DNA from: Polyangiaceae bacterium
Lineage (GTDB): Bacteria; Myxococcota_A; Polyangia; Polyangiales; Polyangiaceae
Length of the DNA: 64,000 nt
NCBI GenBank assembly: GCA_025936115.1
Contig: JAICTZ010000039.1
Location: 1 to 64,000, forward strand
Direction: 5' to 3'
The position numbers and the translations under genes are program-made. Below are positions 35,762-44,518 of this stretch, piece by piece (the stretch's first letter is position 1; each line of letters starts with the position of its first letter). A model generated the notes under the pieces. The model was not told the DNA's origin, ran no database searches, and saw only the letters and a list, made by a program, of their open reading frames with translations.

Positions 35762-36204
35762 AGCTTGACCTGCTCGAGTGCCGAACGAAGCTCCGCCGCC
35801 TCGTCCGGAGTCATCGCGAGCGCGCGTTCCCATTCGCTCTTCGACCAGAGCTCGAGCATCTGGCCCATGCCGGCCCACACGGCGTCCTTGTCGAGCTTCG
35901 CGCGCTCGCGCAGGTGCGGCGGGATGAGCACGCGGCCCGAACCGTCGAGCTCGCATTCGACCGCGGCCGAGACGTAGAGTCGCCGAAAGCGAACGCTGCT
36001 ACGGCCGAGGCTCGGCATCTCCATCACGCGCTGCTCGAGCGCCTCCCACGCGCGCAGCGGGTAGAGATGCAAGCAGGGGTCGAAGACGTCGGGCGCGAGC
36101 ACGATGCGCTGGTCGCCACCTGCCGCGACCAGCTCTCGAAAGCGCGCGGGCAAGCTGATGCGACCTTTCGCATCGACGCTGTGCATGAAGTGCCCGCGGA
36201 ACAT
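35758..36204 (-). CDS. mraZ: MraZ transcriptional regulator
   Basis: MraZ is an AbrB-fold DNA-binding protein that in other bacteria represses or tunes its own dcw operon. The 148-residue product starts MFRGHFMHSVDAKGRISLPA and has a second half-repeat ELDGSGRVLIPPHLRE near 85, so both swapped-hairpin domains are present. I chose the ATG at 36204 because the family begins at MFRG; an upstream in-frame extension lacks homology. It is the first gene of the cluster, and the upstream region contains TGGG repeats of the MraZ-box type. Confidence 0.95.
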   Translation of the reverse strand: MFRGHFMHSVDAKGRISLPARFRELVAAGGDQRIVLAPDVFDPCLHLYPLRAWEALEQRVMEMPSLGRSSVRFRRLYVSAAVECELDGSGRVLIPPHLRERAKLDKDAVWAGMGQMLELWSKSEWERALAMTPDEAAELRSALEQVKL

Positions 36205-36246
36205 CGGCTGGTTTTCGGTTCGGCTTGCCACTGGGTGGGCTGGGTT

Positions 36247-36270
36247 GACACTCAGCCCCACTATTTCCCA
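36247..36270 (-). promoter_or_regulatory. MraZ box (TGGG direct repeats)
   Basis: On the minus strand TGGG occurs at 36270-36267 and again at 36260-36257, exactly 10 bases apart (TGGG plus six), with a degenerate third element TGTC at 36250-36247. Direct TGGG repeats with 10-base spacing upstream of mraZ are the known MraZ operator form. Lying just downstream of the predicted -10 element, binding here would block transcription start. Confidence 0.7.
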
Positions 36271-36282
36271 CTGGGCCAGCCG

Positions 36283-36312
36283 AACCTACGGGCCGAACAC
36301 GGGTGCTGTCAA
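36283..36312 (-). promoter_or_regulatory. sigma70-like promoter for the dcw cluster
   Basis: On the minus strand TTGACA (36312-36307) matches the -35 consensus exactly. After 18 bases comes TAGGTT (36288-36283), which keeps the first T, the A and the last T of the -10 consensus. The element points toward mraZ and ends 12 bases before the MraZ boxes, a sensible arrangement for autoregulation. It is predicted from sequence only. Confidence 0.6.
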
Positions 36313-36564
36313 CAATGCGAAGCAGCCGAACGGTCGGCAAAAACGCGACGTTCGCTCATCGCATCTTCACCCACATGAACAAGAGATCAGTTTTTGATGA
36401 CCACTGATACACCGGCTCGTCTCTCGGCACCGGGCGGACGCAAGCGTAAGGTCGCGGCGAAGAGCGCGACGGCGAGGGCGGCGGGGGCAAGCGCGAGCAG
36501 CGTCATGCCCGAGGGTAGAGCAACGGACGTTCCGTTTAGAAACCAGCGAAAATCCACGACTTAC

Positions 36565-36581
36565 GCGCGGAGGTTCCGCGC
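36565..36581 (-). terminator. hairpin downstream of tatA
   Basis: GCGCGGA and TCCGCGC form a perfect seven-base stem with a three-base loop about 50 bases after the tatA stop. On the minus strand ATTTT follows about a dozen bases later, not directly, so it is a weak intrinsic terminator candidate. Confidence 0.35.
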
Positions 36582-36630
36582 TGCTGTGGACGCCGACACA
36601 CACGCCGCGGCTCGCTGGCCGCGCCGGCAC

Positions 36631-36837
36631 TTAGCCCTTCGGCTGTCGCTCGGAGCTCGGGCGCGTCACGTCCGCGAGGATCTGGTTCGGGACGTTCGAC
36701 AGATCCTTTTTGACGTCGGAGACGGCGCGCACGCCGCGGCCCGCCGTCTTCCCCACCTTCGCCAGTGACTTCGGCCCGAAGAGCGCGAGGAGCACGACGG
36801 CAACCAAGATCCAATGGATAGGGCTGACGGTTCCCAT
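36631..36837 (-). CDS. tatA: twin-arginine translocase subunit TatA
   Basis: TatA oligomers form the membrane passage for folded proteins with twin-arginine signals. The 68-residue product has a short N-terminal membrane helix (IHWILVAVVLLALF), then the family hinge FGPKSLAKVGKTAGRGVR and an amphipathic helix with a charged tail. Length and layout match TatA/TatE. No tatB or tatC is nearby. It is transcribed in the same direction as the dcw cluster, but a promoter region separates them. Confidence 0.88.
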   Translation of the reverse strand: MGTVSPIHWILVAVVLLALFGPKSLAKVGKTAGRGVRAVSDVKKDLSNVPNQILADVTRPSSERQPKG

Positions 36838-36911
36838 GGGCGGCGGCTGATTATACTCCGCTCGCGTCGCTCGGCCATGCTGACCCCCGACTCGGGCGCG
36901 CGTTTTTCCGA

Positions 36912-38189
36912 ATGCTGTCGCCCTCTGCCACCACGTTCCGAATCTTTTCTCTCCTGTCGGTGCTCGCGCTCACCGCCGCCTGTTCGCGGCACACGGGAGC
37001 GGCCGGCGGTCCGTCGGCGGCGACGTCGACGGCGCGCGCCGCGCCGAGCACGCCCGCGAGCAACAACAGCCCGCTGGCGCACGGAGCAGAGCTCTACACG
37101 CGCTACTGCACGCTCTGTCATGCCAAGGAACTGACGGGCTACGCCGCCGACAACGCGCCGTCCCTCGTGAGCCGCACGTTCCTCGACAGCGCCACGGACT
37201 CTTTCATCGCGGACGCCATCGTCAACGGTCGCCCGGGCACGGCGATGGGCGCTTACGGCAAGAGTCGCAGCGGGCCGCTCGACGACAACGATGTGCACGC
37301 GCTCATCGCCTTCATCCGCTCGCACGGCGGACCGGCGAAGCCCCTACCGGGCTCGAGCCTGCACGGCGATCCGGTGCACGGCTCGCTCCTCTATCACGAC
37401 GAATGCGAGAAGTGTCACGGCAGCGAGAGCCAGCGCGCCACGGCGCTGTCGCTCTTCAATCGAGCGCTGCTCGCCACCGCAACCCCTGATTTTCTGCGTT
37501 ACGCCGTCGTCAACGGTCGCCCGCCCACACCGATGCCTTCCTTCGCGAAGACGCTCACGCCGCAGGACATCGAAGACGTAGTCGCCTTCGTCATCAGCAA
37601 GCAAAAGGCAGCCGGGCCGGTCGTCCCGCAGGAAGTGCCGAAGGACTTGCCCGTGGTGCTGAACCCCAAAGGGAAAGCGCCCAAGTTCACGCTACGCGAC
37701 GAGCGTTTCGTTTCGGCGGAGCAAGTCAAACAGGCGCTCGACGAACACCGGCGTCTCGTGATCGTCGATGCGCGCTCGCCCGCCGATTGGATCACTTTTC
37801 ATATTCCCGGCGCGATTTCGGTGCCGTACTACCAGGCCAAGGAGCTCGAACGCATCCCGAACGACGGCACCTGGGTCATCGCGTACTGCGCCTGCCCGCA
37901 CCACGCGTCGGGCGCCATCGTCGACGCGCTGCGCGAACGCAAGTACCCGCACACCGCCGTACTCGACGAAGGCATCCTCTTCTGGAAGTCCCGCGCTTAC
38001 CCGCTAGCGGGAGCCGACACGGCGACGCCGACACCGGTGCCGCCACCTCCTCCGCTACCGGCCCCAACCGTCGCGTCGTCAGCGACGCCGAAGCCGAGCG
38101 CGGCACGTCCAGCGACGCCGAAGCCTGGCGCGACGCCTTCGGCAACGTCGAAGCCGAACACGGCGCCTCAGCCGAGAACGCTCCCGTAG
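36912..38189 (+). CDS. lipoprotein with two cytochrome c domains and a rhodanese domain
   Basis: The 425-residue product has a lipoprotein-type signal with Cys24 in LTAACS. Two c-type haem sites follow: CTLCH at 66-70 and CEKCH at 165-169, with candidate Met ligands in GTAMGAY and PTPMPSF. From about 265 to 370 there is a rhodanese-like domain with IVDARSPADW and a cysteine-bearing loop YCACPHHAS (Cys326 and Cys328), placed like the rhodanese active site. The last 50 residues are Pro/Ala/Thr-rich. It is probably an envelope-anchored redox protein that handles sulfur or electrons; its substrate cannot be told. It is transcribed divergently from tatA and converges on the GH8 gene. Confidence 0.85.
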   Translation: MLSPSATTFRIFSLLSVLALTAACSRHTGAAGGPSAATSTARAAPSTPASNNSPLAHGAELYTRYCTLCHAKELTGYAADNAPSLVSRTFLDSATDSFIADAIVNGRPGTAMGAYGKSRSGPLDDNDVHALIAFIRSHGGPAKPLPGSSLHGDPVHGSLLYHDECEKCHGSESQRATALSLFNRALLATATPDFLRYAVVNGRPPTPMPSFAKTLTPQDIEDVVAFVISKQKAAGPVVPQEVPKDLPVVLNPKGKAPKFTLRDERFVSAEQVKQALDEHRRLVIVDARSPADWITFHIPGAISVPYYQAKELERIPNDGTWVIAYCACPHHASGAIVDALRERKYPHTAVLDEGILFWKSRAYPLAGADTATPTPVPPPPPLPAPTVASSATPKPSAARPATPKPGATPSATSKPNTAPQPRTLP

Positions 38190-38224
38190 CACTACAGCGC
38201 GTACGCCGTGCGCGTCTGTCGGCG

Positions 38225-39787
38225 TCACGGGCTCGGATATTCGACGAGATTTCCCGTCAACATCGCGAGCGTGAGCGTCGTCCAGCTCAAGTTGTAATAG
38301 CTGCTGCGCGCGAGCAGCATCCCCGTCGCGACGAGTCCGTAGGCGTCGTCCACGAAGCTCTGGAATTTCTGGTCGTGCATGGCGCCGACCGCAGCGCTGC
38401 CGACGAACACCGCCGACTGCGGGCCGTTCGGCTCGGAGGCGGGGTCCGGGTGCGCGGTGCCGTTCAGATCGTAACCGTCGACGATCTTGCTCGCGCCGAC
38501 GCCGGCGAAAAATTGGCTCACCTTCGCGAGGTAAGTTTGGGCACGCGCTTCGCCGTTCATGCAGTAGTCGAGTCCGATGCGGAACGGGATGCGCGCGGAG
38601 TCGTATTGGTAATTGGTGGCGCCGCCGTTCTGCGGCTCCTTGGGCGCGCCGTTCACGTCGCACCAAGCGGGCACGAGGCCGTTGTCGGCGTTGCCGTTCG
38701 TCGCGTTCAGCGATTTGGCGAGAATCGTGTAGCCGGTATCGATGACGTGACCCCAGTTGGCCGCGTCGTTCGTGACGGCGCCGAACACGCGATATTCGTT
38801 CGGAGCGAAGTAAGAGGCGTTGAAAATGATGTTGCCGCCCCAGGTGTCGCCCGCCAAAAGAAATTCGCTATTTTGGTGGTCGATTTCGTGATCCCAAATC
38901 GCCTTGATCTGCGTCTTGGCGTAGTCGAGATAGGGCTTGTCGAGCGAGCCTTTGCCACCCCATTGCCGATCGGCCATCACGAGCGCCCAGGCCATGTCCT
39001 CGTCGGCGTCGGTGGCGCCGCCCGTGCCGAGCGCCTGCGTGCCCGCCGCGTTGATGTACCAGTTCATGAGCCCGCTCGAATCGAGCCATAGCTGCGAGTA
39101 CTTCCAGAGCTCGTCGAACGTGTGCTGATCGTCGAGCGCGACCGCGATGAGCATGCCGTAGGCGATGCCTTCGGAGACGGTGGAGTTGGTCTCGGCGCTC
39201 GGCGAGTTCGGGCGCTGCACACGCAAATGGCCGCCCGCGCCGCTCGACGTCAAAAGCGCCGTCTTCCACGCGGCGTAAGCCTTTTGCACGTCGGCCGGAT
39301 TCGCGGCGGCGGGGTACGTGCAATGTGAGAGTCGTTGATTTTGCGGGAAGGGGTAGTGCGCGCCCGTGGGCGAGCCCGCCATCCCAGCGCCTCCCGGCAT
39401 GCCGCCGTTACTGACGCCACCACTCTCGGACGAACTGCCCGCTACGCTGACCCCGCCCGAGCCCGAGCTCGCCACCGCACCGCTGCTCCCGCTCGTCCCC
39501 CCACTCATACCGGCTCCGGCCCCACCCGACGCCGGGCCTGCGCCCTCGCCACCACGTCCAGCTACCGCGGAACCGCCACTGCCGTTGCCCGCCTGCGCGC
39601 CCCCGCCGCCTGAACCCCCGCTTGGTGTACCGGTTCCACCCGTTGAGTTGGCACCGCCCCTCGCCGCGTCCGAGCCACCGCCCTGCCCTCGGCCGGCGCT
39701 TCCCTGACTCGGCTGCTCCGCCTGCTGGCCGCAGGCGAGAAGCGTGAGGACAGCGACACCCAAAGATCCAATCGATCGCAAGCGCAT
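38225..39787 (-). CDS. GH8-family glycoside hydrolase lipoprotein
   Basis: The 520-residue product has a lipoprotein signal ending LLACGQQ and a long Gly/Ser/Ala-rich linker (about 20-140), as in many myxobacterial exported enzymes. The rest is a GH8 alpha/alpha6 barrel. TVSEGIAYGMLIAV near 205 holds the general-acid Glu of the family, and TDADEDMAWALVMA near 260 holds the conserved Asp pair. GH8 enzymes cut beta-1,4-glucan, xylan or chitosan, and the substrate cannot be told from sequence here. It converges on the cytochrome-rhodanese gene 35 bases away. Confidence 0.88.
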   Translation of the reverse strand: MRLRSIGSLGVAVLTLLACGQQAEQPSQGSAGRGQGGGSDAARGGANSTGGTGTPSGGSGGGGAQAGNGSGGSAVAGRGGEGAGPASGGAGAGMSGGTSGSSGAVASSGSGGVSVAGSSSESGGVSNGGMPGGAGMAGSPTGAHYPFPQNQRLSHCTYPAAANPADVQKAYAAWKTALLTSSGAGGHLRVQRPNSPSAETNSTVSEGIAYGMLIAVALDDQHTFDELWKYSQLWLDSSGLMNWYINAAGTQALGTGGATDADEDMAWALVMADRQWGGKGSLDKPYLDYAKTQIKAIWDHEIDHQNSEFLLAGDTWGGNIIFNASYFAPNEYRVFGAVTNDAANWGHVIDTGYTILAKSLNATNGNADNGLVPAWCDVNGAPKEPQNGGATNYQYDSARIPFRIGLDYCMNGEARAQTYLAKVSQFFAGVGASKIVDGYDLNGTAHPDPASEPNGPQSAVFVGSAAVGAMHDQKFQSFVDDAYGLVATGMLLARSSYYNLSWTTLTLAMLTGNLVEYPSP

Positions 39788-39901
39788 GCGTCGTCAAAGC
39801 CTACGTCATTTTTCTGGGGCTCGCCCGCCGCGCGCTTACCCCGCGCCGTGTGTGCAAGACGGACGCGCGTGCCAAGCTGGTCGACGCTCCGTTCACGGAA
39901 T

Positions 39902-42900
39902 TTAGTAGCGATACTGCCAGAGCATGTCGATGCCGGTGCCCACGGTGCCGGCTTCGGTGCGCAGCGACCAATCGCGTTTGAAACGCCAGTCGACGATCGC
40001 GCTCGCCGCGTCACGCTGCTCGACGGCGCCGCCCGTCGTGTCCATGTTCTTGTACGCGAGCTCGACCCACACGTTCTCGCCGACGGGCACGGCCGCGCTG
40101 TACGTCGAATACGAGAGCGCATCCGCCGTCGTTCCGGTCCCGGTGCGCAGCTCCACGCGCCGGAGCGGCGTATCGGCAAGGAGCTGCCCGACGAAATCGG
40201 CGCCGTAACCGAGACCTGCCGCCTGCGCTTGGCCGCCCTCGCTCGTGCCACCGCCGAGCAGCAGCGCCTGAATGTCGGCTTGCGGCAGCGCGGGATCGCT
40301 CTCGAGCCGCAGCGTCGCCTGGCGCACGGTCCCCCCGACCTCGACGTACACGGTCGTGCCCTCGGGCGCACGCCAGCTCGCGAGCACGCGCAGGTGCGGG
40401 TCGGCGGGATCGGCCGTATCGAAATGCACCTCGCCCGATTCGATCACGAACCCCTTGCCGAGCAGTTGCGCCCGTCCGCCGGGCTCGAGCTCGAGATCGC
40501 CGCGCACGTCGGTCTTGGCGCCGAGATCGATCACCGGACGGCCGCGCAGTGGGATCTCCATGTCCGCGCGCGTGATGCGCACATTCTGCGCGAGATCGAA
40601 CGCAAGTTGCCACGACGGTCCCGTGCCCTTGCTCGCGCGCAGCGGTTCGCGGAGCGGCTGCGCTACCGTGATATCGGGGTTGTCCTCCACGGAGAGCACC
40701 GCTCGTCCCGAGCTCCGCGGCAACGCAGCCGTGAGATCGTGGAGCTGAATCGCCACGAGGACGGGATCGCGCTCGGGGAAGAGCTCGAGCCCAGCACTGC
40801 CGCTCAAATTGGCTTGGGAGACACCCTGGATCATGAGCGGCACGCGCTTCAAATTCACGTTGGCGCGGGCATCGACGAGCTTCGTGCCGGTGAAATAGAG
40901 ATCGGCCGTGCCCGCGACGTTCGGGTACTTCGAGCCGGAAGCCGCCGACAGGTCGCGCACGGCAATGACGGTGCGGCCGTCGCTTCGACTCGCCGCGGCG
41001 CTGAAGCCGAGCTTCGACAAGCGCATGCCGAGCCCGGCGATTTGAAGCGAGCCGTTCGCGAGCGTGAGCTTGCCGCTGATGTCGCTCGCGGCGGCCCCCG
41101 CCTTGCTCTGATCTGCGGCCAGCGTGAGCGCGAGGTTACCGTCGAGCTGGCCGCTCAGATCCGCGAGTACGTCCGTGACGAGCGGCGAGAGGATCGAGGC
41201 GTCGATGTCGTGAAACTCCGCGCGCACGCCGAGCGGATCGCTCCGAGACAGGTGCGGCAAATCCCCTGTCCAGTCGAGCGCCGCGTGCGCATCGGCGTCG
41301 AGCGTTCCGCCGGCCCGTTCGAGCTTCACGCTGGCCGCGAGCACGTGGCCGTCCGAACGCAGCGTCAGATCACCGGTGCCCACCGGCACCTTGTGTGCGC
41401 GCACGTCATCGAGCGCGAGCCGCGCGTTGAGCGACGGCAGCCCCGGCGCGTCCGTGACGGCCGCCACGCCACGCACGTGACCCGACAGGCCCGCCTCGGC
41501 GAACGGCGGCACGAGGTCGAGCGGCAGGTCCTCGAAGCCGAGCTGCGCTTCACCGTGGAACGCCCTCTGTCCGCGTTCTAGCGCCGTTGGATCTACCGTC
41601 GCGGTCGCGCTACCGACCGCGACGCGCGTCCCGCTACAAGCTCGCGCTCCGCTGCGCGTCAGATGCGCCTGCACGCCAACGCCGAGCCGCGCGGCTCCGG
41701 GATCGTATTGCAGCGTTCCACACACGTCGAACGGCACGACCTCCGGCGCGTCGCCCAGCGTGAGCTGCGCGACCGAGGCCTTGGCGGACAGGTGCGGCTC
41801 TCCGAGCGTGCCGCGCAAGCCGAGCTCGGCGTGCAGCGTGCCGAGCACACCGGTCGGCCGCATCGGCGCCGGGAGCTCGTCGAGCGGCCGACCATCGACG
41901 ACGAGCGTCGCGACGACCGGCGCCGCGCGCAGGCGCGTCACGCTCTCGCCGGGCCGCATCCAGAGCGCCTTCACGTCCGTCTCGAGGCGCGCGCTCGCCA
42001 AGGCGAGGAGCCCGCGCTCGTCGAGCAACCGCAAGTCCGCGAGGCCCTGGTTTTGTTTGGCGTCGAGGGACCCGCTCAGTTGCGCATCGATGCCCGTGAC
42101 GCTGAGTGACTCCCCTCGGGACGCGGCGCGCGTGAGCTCTAAGCCGTTCGTCGCGGCAAGCACGACCAAGCTCGGAGCTTCGGCCGCTTGGTCGCGGATG
42201 AGGTTCAGTTGCGCGACGAGCACGCCGCCGAGACTCTCGAGCTGCCACGAGCGCGGCAGCAACGGCGCGACACGCGCGAGCTCGAGCCGTTCGACGCCGA
42301 CCTCGCAGCGCCCCGTTGCGTGCTCCCAGGCGGCCGCTTGGAGCAGCGAGCCTTGGACTTGGGTGTCGAAGCTGAAGCGGGCGTTGCCGAAACTTGCGAC
42401 CGCGAGCGCGGCGTTGCCCTCGAGACTTTCGCGCTCGAGCGTCGTCGACAGCTCGAAGCTCACGCCGGCGACGGGCCCTGCCGCTCCGTCCGTCAGCGAA
42501 AGCTCGAGCGTTCCGTGCCGCACGTCGCGCGCGAGCGCGAGCTCCGCCACGAGATCGACTTTGCCGCGCGCTCGGTAGCGTCGGAGGCCGAGAACCCGGC
42601 TCAGAACAGCCAGGTCGAGACCCTGACCGCGCGCGTCGACTTCGACGAGCGTCGGCCGATAACGGAACGATCCGGTGAGGCTCCCGCCCGACCCTTCGAG
42701 ACTCACGTCCGCGAGCTCGAGCTCGTCGCGATCGATGACGACGTGCCGGGCGCGCCCGTGGATACTGGCGCCCTCGCGGGCCACGGTGACATCCACGTCG
42801 TCGAACCGTGGCGAGCCGATCACGTTCACTCGCGTCGAGGCTTCGATGCTCGTCCCGCGCGCGCCGAGCCACTTGGTCGTCACGGCGAGTCTCGTGAGCG

Positions 42901-44506
42901 GCCCGTCCGCGCGCGCGTTCACGCGCTCGAAACGGAGCTCGCCGAAGCGCCCGTCGTCGCCGTCCAGCGAGGCGTCGAAGCGGAGCTCGCTCGGCTTGGC
43001 GACGGGACCGTTCGCTCGGGCGTTCAGGTGCGCGCTGCCGAGCGCTGCGTCGCCCGTGCTGACGTTCGTGAGGTCGAGCGCCAGCGTGGCGTCGAGGCGC
43101 TCCTCGCTCACGCGCGCTTTCGCGCGAAACTCGGCCGTACCCCGCACACCGAAGAGCTTGGCGAGCCGCGGCACGCGCGCGAGCTCGAAGCGCGGCGCGC
43201 GCACGTCGGCGTCGAGCGCGCCGTTCTTCAGCGAAAAAGTCGCGGCGAGGGGCATGCCGGGCTCTTTGAGCGTGGCGTGTCCCTCGAGTCCGGCCGCGCC
43301 GTAGCTCACGTGAAACTCCGTCGCGGGTACCGGTGCGCCGGCGACGAGCGTCGCCTGCGTCGTACCGTCCGTCGTGAGCTCGACGCCCCGCGCGCTCGAC
43401 GCGAGTCCCACCTCGGCGTCCACCGTGACGTGCGTCTCGGGCGCGTGGGGGAACACCGCCCGCACATCGACGTCCTCGCCGTGCGCGGACAGCGCGAGCC
43501 GGAGCTCCGGCGCGAACGTGAGCGTTCCCTTGGCATCGAGGGTGGCGCCGCCGACGGTCGCCTTTCCCGTCGCGCGGAGCTCCGGCAGGTCGCCCTCGGC
43601 GTCGACATGCGCGCTCACGATTTCGGCGATGGGCCAGTCCTTGAGCAGCGTGCGCACGACGGCAGGCTCTGCGCGCGGCACGTCGACCGCGAGCACCAGG
43701 TGCTTACCGTCGAGCCGCGCGACGCTGTCGAACTGGAGATCGCCCGCGTAACCGTCGAGGCTGCTCCAAAAATGCGTGGTGCCGCGCTGATGAAAGCTGC
43801 CGACCGCGCGCAAATCCTGGTCGAGCAAGCCGCGCACCACCGCGGAAAACTGCTCGGCGTCGACGGCAACGCCGCTCGGTGAGACCAGCACTTGCCCGCG
43901 AGCCCCCGTGACCGTGCCGTCGAAGGCCGGAACTCCCGGCAGCTCCGCGCGCACGAGGCCTTGGCCGATCTCGGCGCGCGCAAGCCAGAGGCGCACCGGC
44001 TTGCCAGGCGGCGCTCCGGGCTTTGCGACCGCCCGCGGCGTGAACGCGGCGGCAATCCCGATGTCACCGCTCGTCGGCTCGGGCGCGAGCGTGACTGCCG
44101 CACGCTCGACGCGCGTGTACTCGACGACGATCGTCGTCTTGCCGTCGTCGTCCAACAGCTCGCGCAGGATCGCAAAAACGTACGCCCGCGCGCGGACGCC
44201 ACGGGCGTCGAGCACGACGCGGCCGTGCGGGTCGCGCGCGACGAAGCGCTCGACCACGACGCCCGCCGGCGAGAGCTCGGTAACGCGCCCCACCTCGAAG
44301 CTGCCGCGGAACGTCCGTCCGAGCACGAGCGCGAGCGACCAGGCCGCCACGCGCCTCCCCGGCGGCAAGCCGGCATGCAGCACCGTGGCCGCCGCGAACA
44401 CGACAAGGAACAACAGCGCGAGCCCGACCCCGCGGAGCGCCCTGAGCCACGCGCTCACTTTCACGGGGCCGCGGCTCCGCCCCCACCCCGTCGCCGTCTC
44501 CGCCAC
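39902..44506 (-). CDS. tamB: TamB-like translocation and assembly module protein
   Basis: TamB-like proteins span the periplasm as a long beta-groove and help move lipids or outer-membrane proteins. The 1534-residue product has an N-terminal membrane anchor near residues 25-45 (GVGLALLFLVVFAAATVLHAG region) and then a long series of beta-rich repeats. The C-terminal DUF490/TamB domain (about 1180-1534) contains LRVLASWRAPEGTTVYVEVG and LPQADIQALLLGGG. It starts 12 bases after the tamA-like stop, so the pair is one operon. The length is somewhat above the E. coli protein. Confidence 0.9.
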   Translation of the reverse strand: MAETATGWGRSRGPVKVSAWLRALRGVGLALLFLVVFAAATVLHAGLPPGRRVAAWSLALVLGRTFRGSFEVGRVTELSPAGVVVERFVARDPHGRVVLDARGVRARAYVFAILRELLDDDGKTTIVVEYTRVERAAVTLAPEPTSGDIGIAAAFTPRAVAKPGAPPGKPVRLWLARAEIGQGLVRAELPGVPAFDGTVTGARGQVLVSPSGVAVDAEQFSAVVRGLLDQDLRAVGSFHQRGTTHFWSSLDGYAGDLQFDSVARLDGKHLVLAVDVPRAEPAVVRTLLKDWPIAEIVSAHVDAEGDLPELRATGKATVGGATLDAKGTLTFAPELRLALSAHGEDVDVRAVFPHAPETHVTVDAEVGLASSARGVELTTDGTTQATLVAGAPVPATEFHVSYGAAGLEGHATLKEPGMPLAATFSLKNGALDADVRAPRFELARVPRLAKLFGVRGTAEFRAKARVSEERLDATLALDLTNVSTGDAALGSAHLNARANGPVAKPSELRFDASLDGDDGRFGELRFERVNARADGPLTRLAVTTKWLGARGTSIEASTRVNVIGSPRFDDVDVTVAREGASIHGRARHVVIDRDELELADVSLEGSGGSLTGSFRYRPTLVEVDARGQGLDLAVLSRVLGLRRYRARGKVDLVAELALARDVRHGTLELSLTDGAAGPVAGVSFELSTTLERESLEGNAALAVASFGNARFSFDTQVQGSLLQAAAWEHATGRCEVGVERLELARVAPLLPRSWQLESLGGVLVAQLNLIRDQAAEAPSLVVLAATNGLELTRAASRGESLSVTGIDAQLSGSLDAKQNQGLADLRLLDERGLLALASARLETDVKALWMRPGESVTRLRAAPVVATLVVDGRPLDELPAPMRPTGVLGTLHAELGLRGTLGEPHLSAKASVAQLTLGDAPEVVPFDVCGTLQYDPGAARLGVGVQAHLTRSGARACSGTRVAVGSATATVDPTALERGQRAFHGEAQLGFEDLPLDLVPPFAEAGLSGHVRGVAAVTDAPGLPSLNARLALDDVRAHKVPVGTGDLTLRSDGHVLAASVKLERAGGTLDADAHAALDWTGDLPHLSRSDPLGVRAEFHDIDASILSPLVTDVLADLSGQLDGNLALTLAADQSKAGAAASDISGKLTLANGSLQIAGLGMRLSKLGFSAAASRSDGRTVIAVRDLSAASGSKYPNVAGTADLYFTGTKLVDARANVNLKRVPLMIQGVSQANLSGSAGLELFPERDPVLVAIQLHDLTAALPRSSGRAVLSVEDNPDITVAQPLREPLRASKGTGPSWQLAFDLAQNVRITRADMEIPLRGRPVIDLGAKTDVRGDLELEPGGRAQLLGKGFVIESGEVHFDTADPADPHLRVLASWRAPEGTTVYVEVGGTVRQATLRLESDPALPQADIQALLLGGGTSEGGQAQAAGLGYGADFVGQLLADTPLRRVELRTGTGTTADALSYSTYSAAVPVGENVWVELAYKNMDTTGGAVEQRDAASAIVDWRFKRDWSLRTEAGTVGTGIDMLWQYRY

Positions 44507-44518
44507 GCCCGCGTCACG

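Larger units (their letters stand above)
36205..36630. other. intergenic control region between tatA and mraZ
   Basis: No convincing gene is present in these 426 bases. They contain, from left to right, the mraZ 5' leader, the MraZ-type boxes (36247-36270), a sigma70-like promoter (36283-36312), a less GC-rich stretch around 36360-36410 and a hairpin near the end of tatA (36565-36581). Several frames stay open by chance, but none resembles a protein or has a ribosome binding site. Confidence 0.6.

Noticed and set aside
36394-36768. 124-codon plus-strand frame across the tatA-mraZ spacer
   Set aside because: It covers the promoter region and the antisense of tatA and has no recognisable domain.
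39330-39730. Gly/Ser-rich segment of the GH8 protein as a separate repeat element
   Set aside because: It is an ordinary low-complexity linker between signal and catalytic domain.
42188-43882. 564-codon plus-strand frame opposite tamB
   Set aside because: Antisense of tamB with Arg/Glu-rich composition typical of shadow frames; no homology seen.
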